NCBI GenBank assembly: GCA_963853835.1
Contig: OY970822.1
Location: forward strand, 9,983,501 to 10,047,500
Length of the DNA stretch: 64,000 nt
Direction of reading: 5' to 3'
Source: Calendula officinalis
Taxonomy: Eukaryota > Streptophyta > Magnoliopsida > Asterales > Asteraceae
Shown: in pieces, positions 23,542-35,479 of the stretch
Layout: every line of letters begins with the position of its first letter
Numbering within the stretch: position 1 is the stretch's first letter
The notes under the pieces: generated by a model
What the model saw: the letters and a program-made list of their open reading frames with translations, nothing else
Told to the model about the DNA's origin: nothing
Databases searched by the model: none
Made by a program: the position numbers and the translations under genes

Positions 23542-26363
23542 ATGAAGAAAACTAGTGACTGGTTTGCTTTCACTATCTTTTCTTGATCCCCTTTTATTTA
23601 TTTTCTTATTATTATTTTAATACATTTAAATTCAAAGTTTAAATGATTATGGATAACAGGACTTTCTCACAAGATATACCAAGTGATGTTACAATTCATG
23701 CAGGAGGTGTTTCTTTTTCATTACACAAGGTATAAATTGTAATTCTATGTATTCTTATTTTACAGAGTTTTGTTAATGATAAAACTTATAGTTGTTATTT
23801 ATTTTTATGTAGTTTCCATTGGTTTCAAAGTGTGGTTATATAAGAAAATTAGTTTCGAGCCATAAAAACGATGATATTATAGTAATCGATATCTCGGATA
23901 TCCCTGGTGGACATGAAGGATTTGAATTTGCAGCAAAGTTTTGTTATGGAATAAATTTTGATTTATCAACAGAAAACATTGCAATTATAAGATGTGTTGC
24001 AGAATATCTTGAAATGACAGAAGATTATGCAATTGGGAATTTAATAACAAGATCTGAATCTTATATAAATGAAGTTGGACTTAAAACATTGGCTGGAGCA
24101 GTGACAGTTTTGCAATCATCAACAAACTTTTTACCGATTGCTGAAAAGGTAAAATTGGTTAATCGGTGTATAGATACGATTGCGTATATTGTTACGAAAG
24201 AAAGCTCGTTTTCGTCTTCCAGTGGTGAAAATGGTGTTTTGGTTTGTTCATCATCTTGTTCAAATTCAAAAGCTGTTGTTGATTGGTGGGCTGAAGATTT
24301 GATTGTTTTAAGAATTGATGTTTTTCAAAGGGTTCTTCTTGCAATGATTTCAAGAGGATTTAAACAATATGCAATTGCCCCCCTTTTAATGCTTTATGCC
24401 CAAAAATGTCTTCGAGGTTTGGTAAGATTTCGTTTTAGCCCGAATTATTTCTTATAATTATAACGGATAGCATTTAGACATATATTTGGTTAAAGAATTT
24501 TTTAATTTTAATCTGGTCAACCTAAAACCCGATTAATGTTACCCGTTTATTTGATTCTTGTTTGGGTCACCCAGGTTGATTGGGTCCATGTATTTGTGAC
24601 AACCGTGTTACATGTGCTTTTTCTTGTGGTGATTTATGAGTTAATTAACCAACTTATTTTAGGCTAGAAAAAGATTAAAATTAAAATAAATGTAATTCGA
24701 ACAAATTTCTCATTCTTCGAATATATGTTATGCAGGAGATATTTGGAAAAAGCAAGAAAAAAATGGACCCAAAACAGGAACACGAGAAAAGAATAGTTCT
24801 AGAAACAATAGTAAGCCTTCTACCGAGAGAAAGAAACACGATGTCAGTGAGCTTTTTGTCAATGTTACTTCGAGCTGCAATATTTCTCGAAACAACAATG
24901 GCTTGTAAACTAGATTTGGAAAAACGAATTGGATTACAACTCGGGCAAGCGAATTTAGATGATATTTTAATTCCATGTTTTAATTTTAATGGTGATACGT
25001 TATTTGATGTTGATTGTGTGCAACGAATTATGATGAATTATGTTGAATATGAATTAGAAGGAAAATGTGATGCTGAAGAAAATTGTTATTGTGATATGGA
25101 AAAAGTTGGGAAACTTATGGAGAGTTATCTTGCTGAAATTGCTTCTGATCGGAATTTACTGGTTTTGAAATTTATTAATTTTGTTGAACATATTCCGGAT
25201 CAAGCCAAGGTTTCGATGGATGGAATGTATCGAGCTATTGATATATACTTGAAGGTAATTTTCTTTTCTTTTTTTCCTATTATTTATAACAATACTTTCA
25301 GGGGAAAGAACGGACGGGTCAGATAATGGGTCAAAACAAGTAACTATCGGGTTGGATTGGTAAAATGCTTTTATCCAAAGTTTATTATTACTAAAAAAAT
25401 ATATAATATGTCAATTACAAGGGGTGTGAATTCTCAACATTACACGAAAATAAATGAGTTAGGGTTGGGTTGAAACGGATTCGGATCGTGTTCGGTTGTG
25501 TTGTTGATAAATGAGTCGACCAACAAACCTATTTAATAATAAAATAAAGAATTTACAATTTTAGGCTTAACCTGCTTACACGTTTATGAACTATAGCGCA
25601 TTCAACCTTTTAACAGGTTTCTTACTAGTCTATTTTATATTTGAATTGTTTAAATCAACGAAATAACTATGTCAAAATTATCAAGTATATCTAAATGCTT
25701 CAACGAAATAACTATGGTTGTCCTTGTTCCCTTCATTTTTTTAGTCAATATAAATGTATAAACTTTTAGTACAAAAATATAACTTAATAAATTTTTACCC
25801 CCAAATTAAACTTTTATTTAATACAGGCTCATCCGATCATAAGCGATACAGAAAGAAAAAATGTTTGCAGTTTAATGGATTGCCAAAAACTATCTCGCGA
25901 AGCTTGTGCACACGCAGCCCAAAATGACCGGTTACCCATGCAAACTGTGGTTCAAGTTCTTTACTTTGAACAACAACAACGGTTAAGAGACAACGTGGAC
26001 CATGGTTCGATAATGGTCGAGTCCATGGCTCCACCTTCCACCAACAACAATAACCAACGGTTAACCAATGAACTCTTGCAATTGAAAAAAGAAAACCAAG
26101 ACCTCAAATTCGACCTTTTGAAAATGAAAATGAGATTAAAAGAAGTTGAACAATTATCAAATGTAGATAAATCTGCAGCTAGCAGCCCTGCTTCTACACG
26201 TTTTTCAGGTGATAAACCACCTTTGCCAAGAAAATCTTTAATAAATTCTATGACGAAAAAACTCGGGAAAATTACACCATTTTTTCGTGGTGATGGCATT
26301 TTAACTTTGAATAACAAAGGTAAGAAGAAACAAAGTAAAGATAGAAGACATTCGATTTCTTGA
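23542..26363 (+). CDS. NPH3/RPT2-like (NRL) BTB-POZ protein
   Basis: A plant NRL protein, the substrate adaptor class of CUL3 ubiquitin ligases that also acts at the plasma membrane in phototropin or auxin-transport signalling. Five exons: 23542-23561, 23660-23729, 23813-24421, 24736-25254, 25827-26363; 584 residues. Exon 1 has only 20 coding bases and gives MKKTSDW across the junction, then TFSQDIPSDVTIHAGG, the usual N-terminus of the RPT2/At5g67385-like clade. BTB domain about residues 14-115 (FSLHKFPLVSKCGYIRKLV, FEFAAKFCYGINF); NPH3 domain about 180-435 starting VDWWAEDLIVLRID and ending MYRAIDIYLKAHP. A coiled coil follows (TNELLQLKKENQDLKFDLLK), then a basic tail ending RRHSIS. The antepenultimate serine sits where NPH3 has its phosphorylated 14-3-3 site (known for NPH3, inferred here). 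The gene appears intact. The donor after exon 1 (GTTTGC) is non-consensus. Confidence 0.93.
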
Positions 26364-28056
26364 TGGTGATATGCATGATGGTTACAATTGGTAATTTTTA
26401 TATTTATGTGTGTGATATATATACATGTGTGTGATATTTATGTAAAGTTCGTGTATATATAGATATAGTTTTATAATGAGAGAAGACGTCTTAATAAGAG
26501 ACTTCAAATTATGGTGATTATATATGTTAAAATCAAATGTGAACATATGCAAAAATATATAGATCTTGATATATAATGTTTAATGTTTCTTTTTTTTTTC
26601 TTTTATGGATTGTGTTTGTGTAGAACTTTACATTAAAATTACAATTGAGAACTGAAGTTGGGGAATGATGATGTTGATAAGAGTTTGTGGGGATATAAGT
26701 TTAATATGATTGAAAGCTTTTCATATAATAATAAAAAATTAAAAGTTATGTGAAAAGGCAAAAACATGAGAGACAAACTAGTAGTGGCGCATGCCTATCT
26801 AACAAGTTGATCATCATTTGATTTCACTAAAAAGAACCAAGGTTGTGATGTAATTAATCTGATAACATGCGATTTAAATTTTAAATAAGGTGTTTATAGT
26901 GTTAAATTAATTTTATTTTGGTTTTGATTATCAACCTGTTCTAATTGAAAATAGATCTAATTAACATGCACAAAAGTGTAAACGTAAACTTAATTGAGTA
27001 CTCATAAATTTAGCCATTTTGTTATAAGACCGATTATTAAATTATATTTCTTAAATGGCTTAATATTTATTTCGAAAACGAATATTCGGACAACCTCTAA
27101 ATACCAACTTAAATTATAGTATCCGTATGTGTTTCCGTAACAACGATGGGTTTATTATAAATTTGGTACGATAAATAAAAAATAATTATATATGAATGAA
27201 CAGGGTGTGCCACTCATATCATATGGAAGAGGAATCTAGTGGTGATATAGTGGCAGACAAAATATGAGGGCAGCTCTCCCTAATGTTGGAGAAAGGGATT
27301 ATTATAATCCTAAATAATTAAATAAAATAATATATAAAAAATAATGAGCAACATGGTTGCTGAAATTTCAAGAATATTAGGTATTAGCTGGGTAAGCAGC
27401 TTACCATTTAGATTATAATATCTTCTATATAACGCATGTTAAAATTATATGTTCTAAATCTATATATTATTCTGTAGTTTCAAGATCAACTTCTTATTAA
27501 TATTGATTGTATTTTTAGATAATGTACGAGTGCTTCTTTATATCAACATTTAAATAAGAACAATTAGTTTGACATTTGAAGTTAAAATACCCGAATTATT
27601 ATGCTCTTGCTGTTATGATTCCTTTTTAGTATATAGATTTAATTATAATTATATTTAAATTTATATTTTAAAATATTCCAAATAATATATTCTTTTAACT
27701 TCAATCAATGAATGTGTACTTGAAAGATGCCATGTATATATTTATTTGGCTTTGGATATGATTCTTCCCCCCTATCTTCACAATTTTAGGTACTTCAAAA
27801 GCAATCTAATAAGAAACTCCCGACATGTCACCATGGTTTAATTAGTTTAAAGAGAGAATAATAATTGACTTAAACCTTTATTTACTATCAAACACATGGA
27901 AAATCATGTTTTCCAAAACATGAAGTATTAGTAGGTTGACCATTATACCCTTTTGGATCTCTACAAATAATAAAGAAAACAAGAAGCTCAACTTATAAGA
28001 TACGAGTATTTATGTATGTGATATGATTAATAATATAACCATGTTGTGGTAACTTA
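26364..28056. other. 3' flank and intergenic DNA, nothing recognised
   Basis: AT-rich sequence with AT dinucleotide runs and no ORF, RNA gene or clear repeat. The first 200 bases are probably the 3' untranslated region of the NPH3-like gene. Confidence 0.4.
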
Positions 28057-28377
28057 GACCGGTGCCAATGGTTTGGCAAACTGATACCGTCAGTTGTTGC
28101 CAAATCAGTGTCACGTCAGCTCACCCTCCAACCGACACTAAACTGACGTACCCATGCCAACAATACCACTTCCCTTTAATTTTTTGGGACCCACCATTAC
28201 AAAACACACACACGCAAAATAACCCCTTGGACCCACCACTTCAACCGGCGAACCCTCTCCCTCTCGTCTTCAAAGCGGAGGAAGCTAAACCGGCGGTAAA
28301 GTGGCGAGACCGTGCCAACGGTGCCACCAAACCGGCGCTAACCGGCGGTAAACCGAAGTTTACCATTGGCACGAGTC
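28057..28377 (-). mobile_element. Harbinger-family MITE, 321 bp
   Basis: The terminal repeats GACCGGTGCCAATGGT and, inverted, GACTCGTGCCAATGGT differ at two positions and are flanked by TTA on both sides (28054-28056 and 28378-28380). Its left half is closely similar to the inverted right end of the element ending at 17993, including ACACTAAACTGACGTACCCA. Its right half shares GCCGTTGGCACGG with the left end of the element at 39581. It is therefore a deletion derivative of that family, in reverse orientation. The 110-codon ORF it contains is a by-product. Confidence 0.8.
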
Positions 28378-28828
28378 TTAGTGCAGACTTCTAAATGATT
28401 TCCTACAGGGCAGGATTTTGATCCCTCACTGGACAAACACTTGAAAAAAGTTTAAAAAAAAGTCACAGTAACTGTTAGCCATGTATATCATAATTAAACA
28501 TAAGTTCAGCCATCGAGAAAGCCCTTAGACTTAAAAATAATCTTTTAAAATTAATACGATTAATAATTTTTAAATGGGAATGCACGAAAGAGCCAAGAAA
28601 AATCCTTTGTATGATGATGATTATGGGATGCTAAATGATTAAAGAAAATGGTTGATTTTGGGTGTAAGACCAGAAACATGCTTGTTATTCTTAAACCCAT
28701 GATATCACCATCTTATTATTTTATTTTCAAATTTAAAGGTTTCACACAAAGCTATACATAAACCGAACATAAAATTGACGTGGACATTTTACTACATATT
28801 ATTGATTCCACTTATCCATATTGCTGAC

Positions 28829-29337
28829 TAGGGGTGATCAGAAAAAACGGGTAACCGGAATTGGAACCGGAACCGCTTTGGAACCGTCGAATCCGGTTCC
28901 TAAAATTATGGAACCGCCCTAATAGGTTCCGGTTCCGGTTCTCAAAATTTAGGAACCGGTAACCGGTGGATAACCGGAACCGGTAATTATTCGGTCTATT
29001 TTTGTTAAAATATTATATATATGATAAATTTAATGTCAAAATTTAACAATATGAGAAACTTTGGGTAACTTTTAATGAGTTTAGTCATTAATCAGTATAA
29101 ATATAGTGTTCTAACGATAAAATATATAGACAATCATAGGTTTAAGTGTTTGGAGTTTATGATTATTCAAAGATTAGTTGATAAAATGACAAAAAATGAT
29201 TAATATTTAAGCTTTACATCTAATTTTAATTTTACGATTTTAGAAACAGGATAACCGGAACCGGAACCGGAAGGAACCGGAGGTTCCGGTTCCGGTTCCG
29301 GTCGGAACCAGTGGGTACCCGGCTATGCTCACCGCTA
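28829..29337. mobile_element. hAT-type MITE with GGAACC repeats
   Basis: Ends TAGGGGTGATCA and GCTCACCGCTA with a perfect 8-bp duplication TTGCTGAC (28821-28828 and 29338-29345). Both subterminal regions are made of GGAACCGGAACCGG-type repeats in opposite orientation. No gene. Confidence 0.8.
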
Positions 29338-29877
29338 TTGCTGACATAGTATTTTTGTACTTGTGCTCTATCATGAGAGATTGAGATATGGTTTTTGGAG
29401 TAGGGTCCCACCCCACACCACCATGTCCATAATCATCCATTTTACCATCACCAATAATACGAGCAAAATGTAAACATTTTGACAAATTATTAATTATCCG
29501 TTATTGGTAACGTAAGCACGCCATGAAACTTATCACCATACAAAAAAAAGCTACTTTTTTCTCAAAGATATGATATGGGTTTTCACACAAAAGACTAGAG
29601 AGACACAACATCATTACAAAATGCCAAATGAGTCAATGTACAAGTTTTAATGCACAAGGTACAAGTCATCTAAGCATGAGTACAAAGGTGATTTAGCTTC
29701 TAAAAAGCTAAATTCAACTCATTGGAATGGAAAGGAGAAAAGAAAATCTAGATCAGTATCACACAAACAGAAAATCAGATCATAAGTAGAAAAATTAATA
29801 ACCCTAAATATTAGAAATCTTGAAATTAAATATACCAAACATTTTCTTCTTTTGATCTGCTTTCTAAAAAGATTATA

Positions 29878-30526
29878 TCAAGTCATGTTTAAACTTAGAA
29901 CTTGATACATCCATGGAGACTGTTTGAGTGATCTATCTGAAGAAGAAGAAGTGTTGTTGTTTCTTCTGTTACCACTCAAAAAACTTGAATTATTCTCTTT
30001 TGTAATTCTCTCTAATCTTTTTATATGGCTCGATCCCGTTGAAGATGATGAAAAACTTGCCACGGATTCCAATGATTCGGGTCTATTTGTCATGCTCCTT
30101 CTTCGGTTAAAACTTGTTGGCGCCAAAGTGAGCTCGATTTCGCATTCTTCTTCCTCAATTTCCTGATCATTTTGTAATGTTTCTGTGATATGATCGTACT
30201 CTTTAGTCGTTGCAGGTTGTTCTAAGTCAAACTTGTTCTTTTGTTGTTGATAATTATTGAAGCACGTGTTTTCTTGATGATTTTGTATGCTTCTTTGCAT
30301 GTTCTTCATTAGCATCTTTTGGATTTGATATAATCTATGCAGTTCATACACCTTACAAAAGTAAAAAGATAATAATCAATACCCTTAATTTTTTCATAGT
30401 CTATATAAAAACAAATTAATTCTACAAAAATAAGATAAATTTTACCTGTTCTTTGAAGGTTTCTTCATGTTTTAGCATGGCCATCTTCATGCATTCTTTA
30501 TCATATGGTTGAACAAAGTTGTCCAT
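29878..30526 (-). CDS. Small plant protein with DUF863-like ELHRLYQIQ motif
   Basis: Two exons, 30446-30526 and 29878-30351, encode 184 residues. The join is in phase with a good donor (CAG|GTAAAA) and acceptor (TTTTGTAAG). Residues 15-45 (MKMAMLKHEETFKEQ then VYELHRLYQIQKMLM) resemble the conserved N-terminal motif of plant DUF863 proteins. The rest is low-complexity: a glutamine/asparagine-rich stretch, an acidic EIEEEECEIELTLAP segment that resembles an EAR-type LxLxL core, and Ser/Asn-rich regions ending WMYQVLSLNMT. The function is not known; a nuclear role would be inference from composition only. The gene lies alone between repeats, and its upstream region to 31100 holds no other ORF. 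Confidence 0.75.
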
Positions 30527-32261
30527 TTTTATCTTCTTCAGTTTTTGATCAAAAAAAAACAAGAGAAATGTTGAATTATGTGTTGCTAAGATTCCAATCT
30601 GCTAAGAGCTGCATTTGTAGAGCATATATATGAGATTTTGAAATTGCATGGCTCTAATTTAACACAAAAAGTTAAGAAATAATTGAAGTCCAGATTCTTT
30701 TTTTGTTTGTTTTATTCATATGCCACCTTCAATGTTAAAATCATCACGACAAAAGAATCTTGCTTGATATTTTTTTAATGACATAATAGATTTTCTGAAA
30801 GATATGAAATAATTTTATAGTAATTGATCAATTCATGATCATATGATTGACAAATATCATAACTTCGAAGATGCAATCGAAGTTTAAGAACAATATCACT
30901 CATATCAAATTTAATTACAAGTAATGATTTGAATCAAGTTTTGACCTTTTGTGGATAATAATTTGAAAATTTGGGGAGAACAAGATGAATAATTAATGTT
31001 TCTAACCTTTATGAAATTGCAAAGGTTGAAGTAAGTTGGCAGTGAGAAGAAGAGGTTATCAACTAAAAGACTTTCTAGTGATTGTGTTCCAATAAGAAGA
31101 AATAAAACATTAGAGGGGGGGGGGGGGGGGGGGGGGGGGAGGGGTGTAGGGTGGGTGGTGGGGATGTGTCTCTTTCTTTGTGTTGCTTACAACTCAGAGT
31201 TGTAATAGAGATTAGCCACAAAAGCTAATTAGTTTGTTTGATACGCATGCTAATAATAACTTATAAAGGGTGACACCTTACAACCCTTGTGTCCACAATA
31301 TTTTAATGTGTTGAGTAGTTAATTAAGGTAGCAGATATTTTCATTACAATTAAAACGATTGATTTTGATATTGTTTTTTTGGATTTTTGTCTGTTTAAAG
31401 TTTTAGGTGGTTTTTGTTTGCAACTTAATGAAACCATTCAGCGCGCTTCATGCTGAATCATTCAACATTCAGTGTGTTTGTTTAGCCCCTCTGAATGAGG
31501 TATATATGTTGAATGAGATAACAAAAAATTGTTGAATTATTCTTCCATATAACATATGTTGAATCATTAAGCAGTCGAATTTTTATAAAAAAGTTTTTCA
31601 CAATAAAACCAAGTTTTATACAAAACCTCTTAATCATTCAAACTGTTAAATCATTTAGCGCTTAATCATTTTGTTTATATCAAATATCACCTTAATGTTA
31701 TTGATTATATTTATATTATTATTTAATTATAGCATGCATGAAATTATATTTGGATAGATCACATTTTTCTTGCATATAGATAAATGAACGTGTTCAACAT
31801 AAATAATTATCACAAGATTTCATATATAAGATGTACGTAGATCGATAGTTAATAAGACCACGTTTGATATATAGCTACACTTGTTGAAGCATATATACAC
31901 TTTTATAAAATGTGATCGATAGTTGAAAAATATATAACGATGCATCCTACATACCGAAGAATATGATAATTTTCTGAGTTAGTAAGACCAATAATGTTTA
32001 CATTTTTTGTTTGCATTAATGACAATATTTGGTTCCAAATCTAGTACGTACTAAACATTTCTTATAGTTAATTTAGACAACCGATAAATTAATCTATATC
32101 TTCAATCGTGAAATTTGATTGCACTTTGTAATATTGTTGTTTATATAAAAAAGAAGAAGAAAAGAACACCATACTGATCTGTATATACCAAGTTTTGTAT
32201 CATTTTGAAATAGTAGAATAATTGTGTGAAATAAATAAATATTTTAATAATAATATAGTAG
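30527..32261. other. Intergenic, includes a poly-G run
   Basis: AT-rich apart from a G-rich island at 31115-31170. No ORF or known repeat was recognised. Confidence 0.45.
31115..31139. repeat. Uninterrupted run of 25 G
   Basis: The run is followed by AGGGGTGTAGGGTGGGTGGTGGGG, making a 60-bp purine-rich tract in otherwise AT-rich DNA. It could form quadruplex DNA. Its length is likely to vary between individuals and sequencing runs. Confidence 0.9.
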
Positions 32262-32426
32262 TTTTTTTTTTTGGAAACGACAAATGAAATAACAGAAGTC
32301 TACTCGCAATTTTTCAGCGAGCACCCCGAGTTCGAGCTCCGCATAAGCGGGCAAACACAGCCCCCAAAGGGATTTTCAAAAAAAATTCCTTATATGTGCC
32401 CGTGTAAGGTATGAGTTAAATTCCCT
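32262..32426 (-). mobile_element. SINE, minus orientation
   Basis: Flanked by a perfect 12-bp duplication ATAATATAGTAG (32250-32261 and 32427-32438). Read on the minus strand it ends CATTTGTCGTTTCC followed by an A-run, and contains GAGCTCGAACTCGGGG, which resembles a degenerate tRNA-type B box. The 165-bp length fits a plant SINE. The polymerase III A box is not clear. Confidence 0.7.
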
Positions 32427-32438
32427 ATAATATAGTAG

Positions 32439-33818
32439 TGTGTAATAAAATATAACGTGGGAGAAGAATTTAAGATTGGTGCATTAATTATTTATTGAGG
32501 TATAGAGTGCACAGAAAATCAAAAGCATGTTGAAGTTTGAGGCATATACCAAACAAATCTCACTTCTTTGTCCAATCTCATTCATGTTTTGTGCAACTCT
32601 TGCCCCCACCCCATTTCATCTTTATTTAAATATATATTAGTTAAAAAAATAAATAACAAATTTGTAAGTAACTTTTATTTAACTTTTAATTGATTTTTAT
32701 GTATAACGGCAAAAGAAAATTTACATATATACACAAGGGCCAAGGAAAAATGTACAATACATACAAGACAGCCCAAAAAAACAGAAAGAGAAATAAAACT
32801 GAAGAAAAAAAAAAGTAAATGCGTGAAAGTAACCCGGTTCAAAAGAGTAAGGTTAACATTCCAATTAGGCCAATTTGATATGATTAGCGGACCCATTTTG
32901 AATTCATATGAGTGAATTCTTTTGGTATATATGGCTTAAGTTGTTAAACATGACCTACAATGTTGTGAATACTTAATCACACTTGGAGCGAGAGAAAATC
33001 ATAAGTGGAGTAGAAATACATTGTAAAATGTCAAGATAAAAGTGACCTGTATAAATAGGAAAAAAAAAAAAGCAAAACAGATGAGAATAAAATAAAGAAA
33101 TTGCCAAAGAAATGTACCTATTCTCGTTTGATGCTATCTTTTCCGTCTCTAATTAAGTGTTCATTATATTTTAATTTGTTTCAAAATAAATATGTAAAAT
33201 TAAATTTTATGATTGGATGATATTATAATTATATTTTCTTAAAATTTTGCATCAATTGGAATATGCGAAGGAAGAGTAAGGTGCCACATATCACCTTGCT
33301 ACACTGACAAGCAGATCTTGGCCGTTCCTTTTAAGTTGGCAGGGCCCACTTAAGAAAATGAAATTATCCTTTTGAAAGATTTCTTCAATGCAGCTAAATA
33401 CTACTAATATAGTAGTATTAAGATTTAAATTAATAATTTTTTTAAACGAAAATTACAAGACATTTAGTGCGTCTGATTAAATTTACTCAGACTGTATTAA
33501 AAATTTAAAATAACTATTTTGCTAAAGATACCTTGTAGGACTGTTACTAATTGAGTATCAATAACAGTTGAATAATCATTCAACTATTATTAGGTATCAT
33601 TTAGGTAATGGATTAAGTCCAATAAAGAAGTAAATTAGGCACCTATATAAAAAAGATTAGGATGATTTTTGTTAGATAATCATCTATAATAATTTGTAAC
33701 AACAAATTTCAGTTAATTAGAATCGGATGTTATGTATAACATAACTGCAAAACAATTGTCATTGACTAAATTAATGTTTCTTACAGTTGACGGCAACCTG
33801 AAAATGCAAATAAGACTT
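32439..33818. other. Intergenic, nothing recognised
   Basis: AT-rich, without ORFs or convincing repeats. TTTTCCGTCTCTAATTAAGTG near 33140 resembles one end of a Stowaway element, but no partner end was found. Confidence 0.4.
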
Positions 33819-33831
33819 ATTTCTTTTAATT

Positions 33832-33950
33832 TTTTTTTATTTTTTTTTTGAACCGGCAAATAATTACATATAAATCTCCTATGCTTGGGATTGAACTCAA
33901 GACCTCCTTGTTAGTTTCTCTCCATGTTAGCCAAGTGGGCTAGCCCCAAC
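33832..33950 (-). mobile_element. SINE fragment, inverted, at the LINE 5' end
   Basis: On the minus strand: GGGGCTAGCCCACTTGGCTAAC (A-box-like), GTCTTGAGTTCAATCCC (B-box-like), then TATTTGCCGGTTC and an A-rich tail ending at 33832. It abuts the 13-bp sequence ATTTCTTTTAATT (33819-33831), which recurs exactly after the poly-A of the LINE at 38412. It has no separate duplication on its head side. Confidence 0.6.
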
Positions 33951-33967
33951 TTGTTGAATATGAGAAT

Positions 33968-35479
33968 ATGAGAAGACACAAGGACGACGACGATGGGTGG
34001 CACACTTTGACTAACCGGAGGCAAGATCCAATCACTTTGTTTGTTTCAAATCTACCAGATGGAACAACTAACGCTGGATTGAAGGAGAAGTTCAAACATC
34101 TTGGGAGAATAGTGGACGTGTATATTGCGAAGAAGAAAGACAAGGGTGGTGCAAATTTTGCATTCATTAGATTTACCGGAATTCATAACGGCAAGGATTT
34201 TGAAAAATCTATCGGTGTAATCAGGTACGACCACTGCATTCTCAAATGTAATTTGGCCAGACACCAAAGGAAATCAATTGGTGATTACGGCCACGGGATG
34301 GGTCACAACGGATTCTTCCACTTTAAACCTCACCAACAACCGCACCCCACTCCAATTGTTCACCACCATTCTGTTGCGGATAGATTTACTAACGGTAGGT
34401 CTTACGCAAATGTTGTCAACAATCTGTCCAACCAACCTCCGGTGCAAAAACATTCAGTATTATCTCTCTCCCCATCCAAGGTGTTGGTTGGATCATTACA
34501 AAATTTTATTTTAGTTGGCGAAGTTAGTGATTTTAACAAGCTTAGAAACCTCCCTAACTTAATCGATGATGAAGGTATTACTGATGCAAAAGTTTATTAT
34601 TACGGTGGACTCCATGTTATGTTGTGTTTTGGAATAGCTTCAAACGCAACCGACTTACTCAACAATGAACAACGTTGGAAGAATTGGTTTAAATGGCTTA
34701 AACCCGGATCTTATGCTATGAGCCTCAAATTTCAACGTTTGGCTTGGCTTTGCATTGAGGGCCTACCACTGCATTTCCGTGATAATGACAACATTTCTAA
34801 GATTGTGAACTGTTTTGGAGAATTGGTTGAATTAAAAGAGTGCATGTGGGATAGCACCAACTTATCCAATGTCAAAGTCGCGATTGTAACCTCGTCCAAA
34901 CTAAGGATAAATGACGAGATGACCATCTCTCACGGGAACGATAGTTTCAATATTGGTATTTCCGAAATATACTTTGACTGGCAACCTTTTTCTATGCAAT
35001 CTTTCTCTCTTCATCCTCGTGCCTCAGGTGATCTTCAGGATGAAAATGATGGTTTTGGTTCAGACGGTGAATTGGATGATGAAGATGGTAATTCAGATAA
35101 TTGGGAACAGCACGGTTATGCAAACGAGCCGGAAGAAGGCGAGATACTGCCGGAGGAGAATGTTGCAGTGTCTAGAATCGGTGTTGAGAATACCGATGAT
35201 TTTCCGGTAACGCCTGGTGCAGATTCTGTCGTTAATGACATATTAATGTCCACAAATGTCGAGTATGACAACAATACGTTTATCGAAGAGTCGGAGTGTA
35301 ATTCCCAGGTTAAAGATAATGATGTCACATTTCCCTCCACTGTTCCTGTTGGGCCCGATTTTGTGGATGTTAATTCTTACACTTTTGTTTTTGGTTTGGC
35401 CCAATCGGTTGGTGCTCTTGCCTCTGCGTCCAAGAAAAGAAAGAGATTTTTTCCAATCAGGCAATATATCCTACGGTAA
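33968..35479 (+). CDS. LINE ORF1-like protein with RRM
   Basis: A 503-residue open frame. Residues about 18-100 form an RNA-recognition motif: ITLFVSNLPDGTT is RNP2 and GGANFAFIRFTG is RNP1. A DUF4283-like region follows, about residues 165-290, with WKNWFKWLKPGSYAMSLKF and RLAWLCIEGLPLHF. The C-terminal third is acidic and ends in a basic stretch KKRKRFFPIRQ. Proteins with this layout are the nucleic-acid-binding ORF1 (or the DUF4283 N-terminal part) of plant L1-type LINEs. I infer that it binds element RNA. The frame is still open although the element is dead. The C-terminus probably lies at the deletion junction. Confidence 0.75.
   Translation: MRRHKDDDDGWHTLTNRRQDPITLFVSNLPDGTTNAGLKEKFKHLGRIVDVYIAKKKDKGGANFAFIRFTGIHNGKDFEKSIGVIRYDHCILKCNLARHQRKSIGDYGHGMGHNGFFHFKPHQQPHPTPIVHHHSVADRFTNGRSYANVVNNLSNQPPVQKHSVLSLSPSKVLVGSLQNFILVGEVSDFNKLRNLPNLIDDEGITDAKVYYYGGLHVMLCFGIASNATDLLNNEQRWKNWFKWLKPGSYAMSLKFQRLAWLCIEGLPLHFRDNDNISKIVNCFGELVELKECMWDSTNLSNVKVAIVTSSKLRINDEMTISHGNDSFNIGISEIYFDWQPFSMQSFSLHPRASGDLQDENDGFGSDGELDDEDGNSDNWEQHGYANEPEEGEILPEENVAVSRIGVENTDDFPVTPGADSVVNDILMSTNVEYDNNTFIEESECNSQVKDNDVTFPSTVPVGPDFVDVNSYTFVFGLAQSVGALASASKKRKRFFPIRQYILR

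Noticed and set aside
28062..28394. 110-codon proline-rich ORF
   Set aside because: It fills the Harbinger MITE and includes its terminal repeats.
33890..33950. tRNA gene on the minus strand
   Set aside because: The A- and B-box-like sequences belong to a SINE with poly-A tail; no cloverleaf could be drawn.
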